Position numbers and translations under genes: made by a program
Assembly (NCBI GenBank): GCA_964402175.1
Contig: CAYOBN010000002.1
Coordinates: 102,076 to 166,075, forward strand
Direction of reading: 5' to 3'
Origin: JAWKUK01 sp964402175
Lineage (GTDB): Bacteria > Planctomycetota > UBA1135 > GCA-002686595
Length of the DNA stretch: 64,000 bases
In this document: piece by piece, positions 1 through 8,217 of the stretch
Layout: every line of letters starts with the position of its first letter
Numbering within the stretch: the stretch's first letter is position 1
The notes under the pieces: generated by a model
Databases searched by the model: none
Told to the model about the DNA's origin: nothing
What the model saw: the letters and a program-made list of their open reading frames with translations, nothing else

Positions 1-938
1 GCAAGGGCCGTGACCGGCCCCGAGCGCTCGGGCGCGCGCCGTGCGCGAATCCACGTGAAGCGACCGTCGGGGCGCAGGGTGTGCCGGACGCTGACGGGGA
101 CGTTCGCTTCCACCGCCGGCTGGATCGTCGCGGGATGGAGCACCTTTGCGCCGAAAGCCGCGAGCTCCGCGGCTTCGTCGAACGAGAGCTCTGGAATAGG
201 CTGGGCCGCGAGAACGACGCGGGGATCCGCGGTCAGCACTCCTTCGACATCGGTCCAGATCTGGACCTCTTCGGCCGCGAGCGCCGCGCCGAGTAACGCC
301 GCCGAATAGTCGCTGCCACCGCGGCCGAGTGTGGTGGTATGCCCGAGCGGTGTCGCACCGATATACCCCTGCGTGATCACACAGCGGCCGGGCGCGAGGC
401 GCGGCGCAAGCTCGGACTGCGAGAGCTCTTGAATATGCGCGAGATCTGGCTGCGCTGCGCCGAACGCAGCGTCGGTGCGCAGGACTGCGCGTACATCGAA
501 GAGCTCGCAGGGGACGTCCTGCTCGCTCGCGAACGCGGCGAGCACGAGCGACGACATGCGCTCGCCGTGACTTGCGATCGCGTCCATCGAACGTAGCGAG
601 AGCTCGTGCAGGAGCGCGACGCCGCGCAGGAGGAGCGCCAGCTCGGCGCGATGGGCCTCCAACGCGGAGAGGACCGGGAGCGGAACGCCACCGGGAAGGA
701 GCTCCGTGAGCGCCGCGCGATGGCGTTGGTGCAGCGCTTCGACCTCGGCGAGGGCGGCCTCGACGTCGCCGCGCTCTGCGAGGGCCGCCGCCCGGAACAG
801 CGCGTCGGTGGTCTTGCCCATCGCCGACAGGACGACGAGCGGCGCGCGCGGCAGCTCGGCCGCGATCCGCGCGAGCGCGCGGCAGAGACAGGCGGCGTCC
901 GCGAGGGACGAGCCGCCGAACTTCATGACGAGGACCAT
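1..938 (-). CDS. lysC: Aspartate kinase, C-terminus cut off by the window edge
   Basis: The reading frame runs from ATG at 938 off the left edge with no stop, about 312 codons. The protein opens MVLVMKFGGSSL, the KFGGSSL motif of the aspartokinase amino-acid kinase fold. Later come GRGGSDYSAALLGAAL (nucleotide-binding glycine loop), QIWTDVEGVLTADPR and FGAKVLHPATIQPAV, all diagnostic of the family. The enzyme phosphorylates L-aspartate, the first step towards lysine, threonine and methionine. The visible part covers the catalytic domain; any regulatory ACT domains lie outside the window. A start at the internal ATG 926 (MKFGG) is also possible. A C-terminal homoserine dehydrogenase fusion (thrA type) cannot be excluded from this fragment. 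Confidence 0.93.
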   Translation of the reverse strand, partial: MVLVMKFGGSSLADAACLCRALARIAAELPRAPLVVLSAMGKTTDALFRAAALAERGDVEAALAEVEALHQRHRAALTELLPGGVPLPVLSALEAHRAELALLLRGVALLHELSLRSMDAIASHGERMSSLVLAAFASEQDVPCELFDVRAVLRTDAAFGAAQPDLAHIQELSQSELAPRLAPGRCVITQGYIGATPLGHTTTLGRGGSDYSAALLGAALAAEEVQIWTDVEGVLTADPRVVLAAQPIPELSFDEAAELAAFGAKVLHPATIQPAVEANVPVSVRHTLRPDGRFTWIRARRAPERSGPVTAL

Positions 939-1465
939 GCGGGGGGGTGGGGGGGTCCAGGGCCGGTCCGCGAGAGGCCGAGGAACGGCGCGGACGCACC
1001 CCGCGAGGTGCGTGCGACCACCCCCCTGGCGCTCCGTACCGGGTGGGCCCGATACGACAGCCCGCCGGATGTTCTCGCGGCGGGCCAGGGGCGTGCGCGC
1101 TCTCGCCGCACCCCTTCGGCGACCCGTGCCTTTGACCGCGGACTCGAGCGGCACCCGAGCGGGGGCCTCGTCCGCGGCGACTCCTCACGGGCCGCGCCTC
1201 CAGTGGACGCCGGGATGCTAGCGGGACTCGAGCGCCCTTGGAAGTCTCGGAGCGAGGCAGAACGCGGGGCCAGACGGTCCCGGAGATTTTCCGGGGAAGC
1301 CGCCGGCACGAAGAACGTTCGATCGAGGCCAATCCCCGACGTTTCGCGGAACTCGGAGCGTCCTCATGCGAATCTAAGGGGTAGGTTTCGGTGCCGCTGC
1401 CGGGGGGAGACTTCCCTCTGCCGGTCCGTCGATCCCGTCCAACTCCTTCACTCCTCGATCCAACC
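939..1465. other. Intergenic stretch, no convincing gene
   Basis: This GC-rich region lies between two divergently transcribed genes. It has C/G homopolymers just upstream of aspartate kinase (940-956). A short hairpin-like CCGGA-gatt-TCCGG sits near 1281-1294. The open frames here have compositions of shadow reading frames and no recognisable domain. It must hold the promoters of both flanking genes, but I cannot point to specific boxes. Confidence 0.5.
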
Positions 1466-2653
1466 TTGCGTACCCCCTTCCTCGCGGCGGCCTTGCTGGG
1501 CACCACCGCCCTGGCCGCGGCCCAATCCCCGATCATCGGCTTCGACGTCCGCCAGAATCGGATGTTCTCGACGGACACGGCCAACTTCGTAGCCAACCTG
1601 CAAGTGATCGTCGCCCCGGCACCGATCCGCAGCTTCGCGATCGACTTCGACGCGTCAGCGACGAACCTCTGGTGGGTGGAAGCCCCCACCACACCGCAGG
1701 CGCCGCAGTACGGCACCGTGGACCCCGTCACCGGGGTGCTCAACACCCTCGGCACGCTGAACGGCGGCATGCTCGGCGCTTCCGGCCTGACCGCGCACCC
1801 GGACGGCGTCACCTGGTACCTCACGGAGGTGTCCGGATCGCAGATGAACCTCTACCGGGGCAACATCGCGACGGGCACGATGACCCTCGTGGGTTCGGAC
1901 ACGACCGGCGGCCTCATCATCGACATCGCGTGCGATAGCCAGGGCCGCCTCATCGCGCACAGCATCACGACGGACTCCTTCTACAGCGTCGACCCGAACA
2001 CGGCCGCGCTGACGCTGATCGGAGCCCACGGCCTCGCCGCGAACTTCGCGCAAGGCATGGACTTCGACTGGACGAACGACACGCTCTACGCCGCCATCTA
2101 CACGGGCGGCGGCACGGGCCGGTTCGTCTCCGTCAACACGACGACGGGTGCGGTGACGACCCTCGCGGACACGACGCCGACCAACGGCGAGTTCGAGATC
2201 GCGATCCAGATCCCGACCGGTGGCGGGCTCGGCACCAACTACTGCACGGCGGTGCCGAACTCGACGGGCAACACCGCCGTCATCGGCGCGACGGGTAGCC
2301 TCGTGGCCACGAACAACAACGTGACGCTGGCGACGACCCAGATGCCGAACAACGCGTTCGGCTTCTACCTGACGAGCACGCAGCAGGGCTTCATCGCGAA
2401 CCCGGGCGGCAGCACGGGTAACCTCTGCCTCAGCGGCGCGATCGGTCGCTACGTCGGTCCGGGCCAGATCAAGAACTCTGGCGCCACGGGCTCCTTCTCC
2501 CTCGTCCTGAACCTGAACCAGACGCCGCAGCCCTCAGGCACGGTGGCGATCGCTGCAGGCCAGACCTGGAACTTCACGACCTGGTACCGCGACGTCGTGG
2601 GCGGCACGCCGACCTCGAACTTCTCGAACGGGCTCAGCATCACCTTCCAGTGA
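1466..2653 (+). CDS. Secreted repeat/propeller-like protein with shared C-terminal domain
   Basis: The predicted start is TTG at 1466, because a clean signal peptide (RTPFLAAALLGTTALAAA, then Q) follows at once; the frame is open further upstream without signal-like sequence. Mature residues up to about 255 contain repeats such as YGTVDPVTGVLNTLGTL, YRGNIATGTMTLVGSD, YSVDPNTAALTLIGA and VSVNTTTGAVTTLAD. These look like blades of a secreted beta-propeller (DUF4394/NHL-like); this is inferred from spacing only. The last 135 residues or so, from NYC at 2237, form a domain that recurs in two other exported proteins here (near 15083-15502 and 17304-17684). It contains IGRYVGPGQIKNSG and two cysteines. 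Function unknown. A strong hairpin follows the stop codon. Confidence 0.85.
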   Translation: MRTPFLAAALLGTTALAAAQSPIIGFDVRQNRMFSTDTANFVANLQVIVAPAPIRSFAIDFDASATNLWWVEAPTTPQAPQYGTVDPVTGVLNTLGTLNGGMLGASGLTAHPDGVTWYLTEVSGSQMNLYRGNIATGTMTLVGSDTTGGLIIDIACDSQGRLIAHSITTDSFYSVDPNTAALTLIGAHGLAANFAQGMDFDWTNDTLYAAIYTGGGTGRFVSVNTTTGAVTTLADTTPTNGEFEIAIQIPTGGGLGTNYCTAVPNSTGNTAVIGATGSLVATNNNVTLATTQMPNNAFGFYLTSTQQGFIANPGGSTGNLCLSGAIGRYVGPGQIKNSGATGSFSLVLNLNQTPQPSGTVAIAAGQTWNFTTWYRDVVGGTPTSNFSNGLSITFQ

Positions 2654-2670
2654 TCTGAGTTACCTCGGCC

Positions 2671-2706
2671 GCGGGCCGCAGCGAGGTCATCCTCGCTGCG
2701 GCCCGC
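2671..2706. terminator. Perfect 16-bp hairpin between convergent genes
   Basis: The arms GCGGGCCGCAGCGAGG and CCTCGCTGCGGCCCGC pair perfectly around a TCAT loop. It sits 17 bp after the stop of the secreted protein and 15 bp before the stop of the facing lipoprotein gene, so it could end transcripts from both sides. There is no T-tract. Confidence 0.75.
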
Positions 2707-2721
2707 GCTCGTTCTGGCCCC

Positions 2722-3174
2722 TCAGCGGCCTGGAAAACCAGGATGGGCCCGGACGAGCCGTGTGTATTCCTCGATCGTAAGCACGCCTTCTTCGACGTTG
2801 CGCCGCATGCGGTGCTCGAAGGCGTCATAGGAGTGATCGCCCGCGGTGTCGACCTTCGCCAGCGGCTCGAGGCGAAACGTCAAGGCGCAAGCGAAGTTCG
2901 CTCCGACGAGCGCACCCGCGGCGAGCGGCTCGACCCGCAGTGGCGTCATCCGCTGCCCACGCTGCCGCGCTGCGGCCTCCGCGCGGCGCATCGCGTCCTG
3001 CAGCGCTTCGGTGCCATCGCGTGTGCCCTGCCCGATGACACGCCATGTGCCGTCGCGCTGCTGTGACAGCGTCGAAGCTGGACCCGTGTCCAGGACCGCG
3101 GCGGTGCGTGTGGCGCCGCACCCTGCTGCAAACATTGCGAGCAGCGCGACCCAGGCGCGAGGTCGACGGGTCAT
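2722..3174 (-). CDS. Small putative lipoprotein
   Basis: The chosen start is ATG at 3174 (150 residues), because it gives a basic N-terminus, a hydrophobic stretch and a cysteine in LLAMFAAGCGATR that fits a lipobox; the frame also opens further upstream. The mature part has no family I recognise. Visible features are a conserved-looking Trp-Arg-Val segment (GTWRVIGQG), an Ala/Arg-rich helix, and an acidic C-terminal helix, EEGVLTIEEYTRLVRAHPG, resembling the short SHOCT-like tails of other small secreted proteins. It is the last gene of a minus-strand run that includes the aminotransferase, 65 bp upstream, and it ends against the 2671-2706 hairpin. Confidence 0.7.
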   Translation of the reverse strand: MTRRPRAWVALLAMFAAGCGATRTAAVLDTGPASTLSQQRDGTWRVIGQGTRDGTEALQDAMRRAEAAARQRGQRMTPLRVEPLAAGALVGANFACALTFRLEPLAKVDTAGDHSYDAFEHRMRRNVEEGVLTIEEYTRLVRAHPGFPGR

Positions 3175-3239
3175 CGATCGGCAGTGCCCCATGGGAGCAT
3201 GGGAGCACTTGGGCCGGAGCGATTCCAGCCCCAAGCCGA

Positions 3240-4370
3240 TCAGACGCGGGTGCGCCGGAACTCGGCCAAGAGTTCACACACCCGGTCGACGTCCTCGAGC
3301 TCCATCCGGTGATGGATCGGGAGGTTCAGGCCGTGCTCCGAGAGGTGCTCGGCGTTCGGCAGGCGCTCCTGGGGCCCATAGATCGGGTAGAGGTGGAGCG
3401 GATGGAAGCGCAGGCTCGTGTAGACCTTGCGCTCGTACAGGAAGTGGGCCAGGTCATCCCGCGAGCCCGCACGGAGCTGTACGAGGTAGCAGAAATAGGA
3501 ATGCTGCTCGTCCGCGGCCGGACCGTCGAGCGTCGAGAGCCAGCTCGTGGCCCAGTCTTCGTGCTGCAGCACCGCGTTGTAGCGGTCCCAGAGGGCCCGG
3601 CGACGCGCCTGGAACTCGTCGAGCCGCGCGAGCTGCGTCAGCCCCACCGCCGCATTGACGTCGGTGGGCAGCATCTTCGGGAAGAAGTCGGTGATATCGA
3701 CCTCCCACCAGCGCGCTTTGGTCGCCGACGCCTGGAAACCCGATTTCGCGATGCCGCAGTACCGGAGGCGACGCGCACGCACGAGGCGCTCGGGGTCCTT
3801 CGCGAGCACGCCCCCGCCCTCGGTCGTCGTCAGGTTCTTGACCGCATCGAAGCTGAAGATGCCGGTCTCGCCGATCGTGCCACAGCTCCGCCCTTTGTAC
3901 TTGGAGTCGATCGCGTGTGCGGCGTCTTCGACGATCGGCAGGCCGAAGCGCTGCATCCCGTCCATGTCGACCGGCTTGCCACCGTAATGCACGACCATGA
4001 TCGCGGAGGTCCGGGGCGTGACCTTCGATTCGACGTCCTCGGGCCGCATGTTGCCCGTGCGGAGGTCGACGTCGCAGAAGATCGGTACCAGCTCGTTCAG
4101 CTTCACAGCGTTCGCACATGCGATCCACGTGAAGGTGGGCAGCACCACTTCGCTGCCCTTTGGCAGCTCCATGAGCTTGAGCGCCATCTGCAGCGCGTTC
4201 GAGCCGCTGTTCAGGAACACGAACCCGGGCGCGCCGACGCGCTCAGCGATGCGCCGCTCGAACTCGTCGCACTTGGCGCCGATGCCGAGCCATTGACGCT
4301 CCATGCACTCACCGACCGCGGCGAGCTCCGCGGGACCGACGTTCGAACCGAAGAGGGACAACATGGACAC
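3240..4370 (-). CDS. DegT/DnrJ/EryC1-family PLP aminotransferase
   Basis: This 376-residue fold-type I aminotransferase belongs to the nucleotide-sugar family (ArnB/WecE/PerA relatives). Visible signatures are FLNSGSNALQMALK (PLP phosphate binding), VEDAAHAIDSKYKG, and FSFDAVKNLTTTEGG with the PLP-binding lysine at about residue 178. Most relatives have His-Gly or His-Lys ahead of the lysine; here the sequence is Asp-Ala-Val-Lys, a mild variation. The family moves an amino group onto a keto-sugar nucleotide. Upstream in the same direction lie a UDP-galactopyranose-mutase-like flavoenzyme (39 bp gap) and a GNAT acetyltransferase, so an acylated amino sugar for a surface glycan is a reasonable inference. 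ATG at 4364 is an alternative start. Confidence 0.9.
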   Translation of the reverse strand: MSMLSLFGSNVGPAELAAVGECMERQWLGIGAKCDEFERRIAERVGAPGFVFLNSGSNALQMALKLMELPKGSEVVLPTFTWIACANAVKLNELVPIFCDVDLRTGNMRPEDVESKVTPRTSAIMVVHYGGKPVDMDGMQRFGLPIVEDAAHAIDSKYKGRSCGTIGETGIFSFDAVKNLTTTEGGGVLAKDPERLVRARRLRYCGIAKSGFQASATKARWWEVDITDFFPKMLPTDVNAAVGLTQLARLDEFQARRRALWDRYNAVLQHEDWATSWLSTLDGPAADEQHSYFCYLVQLRAGSRDDLAHFLYERKVYTSLRFHPLHLYPIYGPQERLPNAEHLSEHGLNLPIHHRMELEDVDRVCELLAEFRRTRV

Positions 4371-4409
4371 AGGCGTTGGGTGGCGACTGACGAGGTCGTG
4401 GGCTCAGGG

Positions 4410-5813
4410 TCAACGGGACGCGACTCGGTCCCTGAAAGTGACTTCCAAGTCGCGGGCGAGGTCGTAGCCCATCTTCATCGCGACGTGGGTGTTGATGTAA
4501 GCGAAGCGGCCTTGGCGCCCGATCGTCGCCACGTTCTCGAAGGCGCGCACTTCGGCGAGGGCGGTCGCAAGGCGCGCCTCGTAGCCGACCTCGTAGATCG
4601 GATAACCGTGCTCGGCTTTGAAGACGTGGGCTTGGATGAGGTCGCTGCGGTCGAGGATCCCGTCGGCGCAGAGCTCATCGACGACAGACTGCTGGGCGAG
4701 CGCCTCGTCGACCCAGAGGCGCTCTCCAGGCTGACAAGTGATCTCCGCGACCAGAATCGTGGCACCAGCCGGCTCGATCGCCACCTTGAAGCGCGACAGG
4801 TCCGTGATGCGATTGAAGGTCTTGTCGCGGAAGTACATGAACGACGCGGGCAGCACGGTCGGACGTCGGACGAGCAGCCCGACGAAGACGATACCGCGAA
4901 AGCGCAAGGCGCGAGCGGCCTCGGCGAGGGCTGGCGGCGCCGGACTCAGCAGGTCTGGCAATCGATCGATCGGGACGGTCGATACGAAGTAGTCGCAGGC
5001 TTCGTCGCGCTCACCCTCCGGTCCGCGCACGACGACCTTGTTGCAGCGCCGACCCTGAATGTCTGCGCGCACGACGCTGGTGCCCAGGCGCAGCTCGCCG
5101 CCAGCGCGCTGGTACTCGGCCGCGAACGCCTCACAGATGAGGGAGAAGCCGCGTTTGGTCGTGAAGTACTCGCCCTCGACGTTCTCGACGTAGCCCTCGG
5201 TCGAGATGGACTTCGGAGGCTCGGGGAAGAGCTTGCGCCAGAGGCCGATGAGCTTCGCCCACAGGCTGAAGCGCGGTAAGCGCTGGTTCGCGAAGGACGG
5301 CGAGAATCGCTCGGGTCCGATCCCCCACACCTTCTTGATGTAGTCGCGGAAGAAGATGCGGTAAAGGACGTCCCCGTAGGCGGCGCGCAGGGCCTCTTCG
5401 GAGTTCTCGTACGGCCGCCCGCCGCGGAAGCGCCCCTTGACGAAGTGGAAGCCGAGGCTCGCCACGGCGTGCACGACGGTCAACGGCGGAAGCTTGGTGA
5501 GAATGTCGAGCGGCGACAACGGGTAGTCGAAGTACTTCCCGCCGAATTTGATCTTGATCGTGCGCTCGAAGGGCTCGAGGACGTCGTGGCAGATCGACTT
5601 CACGTCACCGAGGATCTCGGGATCGGTGGTGTGGAAGATGTGCGGACCGTACTCGTAGCAGTTTCCGTCGAATTCGATCCCCCCAGCGAGGCCACCGACT
5701 CGATCGGAGCGCTCGACGATGACCGTGCGGAAGCCGCGCTTCTGCAGGGCCAAACCTGCGGCGAGGCCAGCGCAGCCAGCGCCTGCGATGACGATCCGCG
5801 GCGCGAGACTCAC
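4410..5813 (-). CDS. FAD-dependent oxidoreductase, UDP-galactopyranose-mutase/amine-oxidase-like
   Basis: The 467-residue protein starts with a Rossmann FAD motif (IVIAGAGCAGLAAGLAL) followed by VIVERSDRVGGLAGG. The segment YEYGPHIFHTTDPEI recalls the GPHIFHT signature of UDP-galactopyranose mutases, and YPLSPLDIL and KKVWGIGPERFSP fit the mutase/protoporphyrinogen-oxidase-like superfamily. It is longer than classic Glf (about 370-390 residues). The start overlaps the upstream GNAT gene by 4 bp (ATGA), so the two are co-translated. With the downstream aminotransferase it looks like a sugar-modifying cassette. Whether it acts on a nucleotide sugar or a lipid-linked sugar cannot be read from the sequence. 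Confidence 0.82.
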   Translation of the reverse strand: MSLAPRIVIAGAGCAGLAAGLALQKRGFRTVIVERSDRVGGLAGGIEFDGNCYEYGPHIFHTTDPEILGDVKSICHDVLEPFERTIKIKFGGKYFDYPLSPLDILTKLPPLTVVHAVASLGFHFVKGRFRGGRPYENSEEALRAAYGDVLYRIFFRDYIKKVWGIGPERFSPSFANQRLPRFSLWAKLIGLWRKLFPEPPKSISTEGYVENVEGEYFTTKRGFSLICEAFAAEYQRAGGELRLGTSVVRADIQGRRCNKVVVRGPEGERDEACDYFVSTVPIDRLPDLLSPAPPALAEAARALRFRGIVFVGLLVRRPTVLPASFMYFRDKTFNRITDLSRFKVAIEPAGATILVAEITCQPGERLWVDEALAQQSVVDELCADGILDRSDLIQAHVFKAEHGYPIYEVGYEARLATALAEVRAFENVATIGRQGRFAYINTHVAMKMGYDLARDLEVTFRDRVASR

Positions 5814-6325
5814 CGCTCGATCTCCGTCAGTGACTTCGTGAGCGCCAACGACTCGCCGTCGTCGGGCGCTTCGTAAGGGCGGAATCCGTGGCGCGCGTAG
5901 AAGGCCTGCCCGAGCTCGTTCGAGCGCAGAACGCGCAGAACGATGCGCTCCACACCGCGGGCGGCCAAGGCCGCCTCCAGCGCGCGATAGAACGCCGAGG
6001 TGAGCCCCGTACCTTGGTACGCGGAATCGCCGAGGATCAAATTGAACAGGTCGACGGTGCCAGGCCCAACAAAACGAAAGCCCACGCAGCCGCGGGGCGC
6101 GCCGTCGAAGTCCAGCACGAACATGGCGGCATCGTCGCGCTGCGAGAACGCCGCAAACCAGCGCTGCTGGTCCTCGGGAGAGATCTCCGCGCGGTGAAAG
6201 AACGCGTGCCGGTTGGCGTTCTTCCAGACCCGGAGCAGCTCGACGTCGTCGACGCGGGCCAGTCGAGCCACCGCAGAACGACCGTTGAACGGAAACTCGG
6301 CGCGGAGATCGAGCGGACGGAGCAT
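5810..6325 (-). CDS. GNAT-family N-acetyltransferase, probable sugar-amine type
   Basis: 171 residues, one GNAT domain. Features include an N-terminal RPLDLRAEF-type lead, W/F-rich middle (DQQRWFAAF), the acetyl-CoA loop around SAYQGTGLTSAFYRAL, and the C-terminal strand-helix IVLRVLRSNELGQAFYARHGF. The pattern fits small GNATs that acetylate amino sugars (PseH-like), in keeping with the aminotransferase two genes downstream. The stop overlaps the next gene's ATG (ATGA), placing it first in a GNAT, flavoenzyme, aminotransferase, lipoprotein run. The acyl donor and substrate are inference only. Confidence 0.85.
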   Translation of the reverse strand: MLRPLDLRAEFPFNGRSAVARLARVDDVELLRVWKNANRHAFFHRAEISPEDQQRWFAAFSQRDDAAMFVLDFDGAPRGCVGFRFVGPGTVDLFNLILGDSAYQGTGLTSAFYRALEAALAARGVERIVLRVLRSNELGQAFYARHGFRPYEAPDDGESLALTKSLTEIER

Positions 6326-6468
6326 CGGGGAGGGAGAGGAGCGCAGACGGCGGCCGAGACCCTTGTTCTACACCATCGGCTTGACGTCCGGGGCACCCCC
6401 GCGATGATTCACCCGGCGCATACCGTTGGTCGCGTCGCTCCGCGCCCCCTCAGCCGCCACCACCCTCC

Positions 6469-8205
6469 GTGCCCCCGAGTCCCCGCGTCCCGAACTGGTG
6501 CGTCGTCCTGGCGCTGACGGCGCTCGCGCTGGCCCTCCGGTGGCCCGGGCACGACCACGGCCTGCCCCACCGGACCGAGCCCGATACCTACATCGTGGAG
6601 CAGGCGGCGGGCCTGCGGACCCGCGGGCTCTTCGATCGCACCGATGCCGCGTGGAAGTACCCCCTGCTGGTCGCCACGCTCGTCGCTGCTGTGCCGCTGT
6701 CACAAGCTGGGAACGGCTCACCGACCTCCGTCCCGGAGCACCTCGCCGCTGCGAGTCGCGAGCACAGCCACACACGCCGGGTGGTCCTCGCTCTCGGGGC
6801 CCTCATCGCGCCCGTGACGTTCCTGCTGGCTCTGACCGTCGTCGGGCGGCGGGCGGCGGCTCTGGCCGGGTTGCTGGCCGCGGCGAGCCTCCTGCACCTC
6901 TGCTTCTCGCTGCAAGCGCGCCCCCACGCGCCGGCGGCGGTCGCGACGACCCTGGCGCTGGTGGCTGCCGTCCGCTTCGCGCGACGACCCAACGCGGCGA
7001 GCGGGCTGTGGCTCGGGCTCGGTTCGGGCTGCGCGGCGGCGACCTTGCATACGGGCCTGATGGTGCTCGCGCCGTGCGCCGTGGCGACGGTGCTCGCTCT
7101 GCGCGCCGAGCGCGCGCGGGCGCTGATGCCGCTCGCGCTCGCCGTCGGCTTGTTCGTGGGCGCCGCTTGCTGGGCCTACATCCCCGGCGAGCGCGTCGTT
7201 CGAACCCGCGCGGCCATGGAGGCCGCGGCGGCCCAATCGGCCGAGGGCTCTGCAGTGCAGTTCTCTGGACACGTCCTGCCGTGGTCGACGTTCGATGGCT
7301 CGGGCTTCGGTCAGTTGTTGTCGGCGTTGCTCGAATACGACCCGCTGCTGCTCGCGCTCGGCGCTGCAGGGTTGGTTGTCCTGTTTGTCGCCAAACAGCG
7401 CGTCAGCGCGCAGAGCGGCGCGTGCCGTCGAAGCGCCTTGTGGGTGTTCGCTGGGTACTTCTTGCCAGCGCTCGCGGTCTACGGCGCGTTCGCGCGCACC
7501 GAGGCTCGGCTCGTCCTGGTGTTCGTACCGCTCCTCGCGATCGGTGTCGCCGCGCTCGTCGACACACTCCGCGGACGCCTGCGGACGGGCGCCGAGGTGC
7601 TGCTCGGTGCGCTCGCGCTCGTGCCGGCTGTACAGCTCGCGCGGCTGCGCGCCGCGCCGGACACCACCGAGGCGGCTGCGGCGTGGTTGACCGCCGAATT
7701 GGGAGACCACGAAGCGCTCGCCATCAACGTTCAAGCCATCCCGGTGCTACAGAAGACCAGCTACGCGGAGCCCGATGCGGTCTACTTCTCGCGCTGGGCT
7801 CAGTACGCGGATGGTCTCTCCGCCGAGACCCGCGATGCGCTCGGGCTCGCCCTGCGCACACCGGCGACAGCGGACCTCCGCGCGCTTTGGATCGATCCGA
7901 ACCCGGACGAAGTCGCGCGCGCAGCCCTGGCGCGTCACTCCCCCCGTTATGTGCTGCTCGCCACGTCGCTGCCGGCGACCGTCGCCCCCGAAGGCCTCAG
8001 GCGCGCGCTGGCTGCTTGGCGCCATGCCGTGCGTGAGCCGGCACCAGGCGCGGCAGCGCCGCAGTTGATCCAGGTGTTCGAGCCGATCCCGTCAGTGCCC
8101 GAGGAGCATGACGCAGACGTAGGCTTCCAGACGACGCTCGCTGTGCTGCGCCGCGCCCGCGCCTTCGGGCCGCGCATCGAAGTGTGGGACCGCGGCCCGC
8201 AGTGA
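6469..8205 (+). CDS. Polytopic membrane protein, GT-C-like (GT39/GT83-type) glycosyltransferase
   Basis: The 578-residue protein starts at GTG 6469. A first membrane helix (VVLALTALALALRW) leads into HGLPHRTEPDTYIVEQAAG, where acidic residues in the first extracytoplasmic loop are typical of GT-C enzymes that use polyprenyl-phosphate sugars. Roughly nine further hydrophobic segments follow (for example VVLALGALIAPVTFLLALT, LLALGAAGLVVLFVA, LVFVPLLAIGVAALVDTL). The last 180 residues are soluble, with AAAWLTAELGDHEAL reminiscent of extracytoplasmic C-terminal domains of this family. It is divergent from the sugar cassette (143 bp) and convergent with the DUF1501 gene (12 bp). Assignment rests on topology and the acidic loop, so substrate is unknown. 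Confidence 0.75.
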   Translation: MPPSPRVPNWCVVLALTALALALRWPGHDHGLPHRTEPDTYIVEQAAGLRTRGLFDRTDAAWKYPLLVATLVAAVPLSQAGNGSPTSVPEHLAAASREHSHTRRVVLALGALIAPVTFLLALTVVGRRAAALAGLLAAASLLHLCFSLQARPHAPAAVATTLALVAAVRFARRPNAASGLWLGLGSGCAAATLHTGLMVLAPCAVATVLALRAERARALMPLALAVGLFVGAACWAYIPGERVVRTRAAMEAAAAQSAEGSAVQFSGHVLPWSTFDGSGFGQLLSALLEYDPLLLALGAAGLVVLFVAKQRVSAQSGACRRSALWVFAGYFLPALAVYGAFARTEARLVLVFVPLLAIGVAALVDTLRGRLRTGAEVLLGALALVPAVQLARLRAAPDTTEAAAAWLTAELGDHEALAINVQAIPVLQKTSYAEPDAVYFSRWAQYADGLSAETRDALGLALRTPATADLRALWIDPNPDEVARAALARHSPRYVLLATSLPATVAPEGLRRALAAWRHAVREPAPGAAAPQLIQVFEPIPSVPEEHDADVGFQTTLAVLRRARAFGPRIEVWDRGPQ

Positions 8206-8217
8206 GCCCGCGCTCGT

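Noticed and set aside
1281..1294. CCGGA-gatt-TCCGG element, with similar A/T-centred sequences at 22194, 34827 and 54991, as a common operator
   Set aside because: The four sequences differ in core length and flanks and one lies at a gene's 3' end; not enough agreement to call a site.
923..1309. 128-codon minus-strand frame upstream of aspartate kinase
   Set aside because: Ser/Arg/Pro-rich with no motif and it ends inside the aspartate kinase start; treated as non-coding.
3045..5279. 744-codon plus-strand open frame
   Set aside because: It lies antisense to the aminotransferase and flavoenzyme genes, which have full domain signatures; its protein is Arg/Glu/Val-rich with no domain, as expected for an antisense shadow in GC-rich DNA.
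6426..8036. 536-codon plus-strand frame overlapping the membrane protein
   Set aside because: Arg/Ala/Gly-rich shadow of the 6469-8205 gene, which has clear membrane helices.
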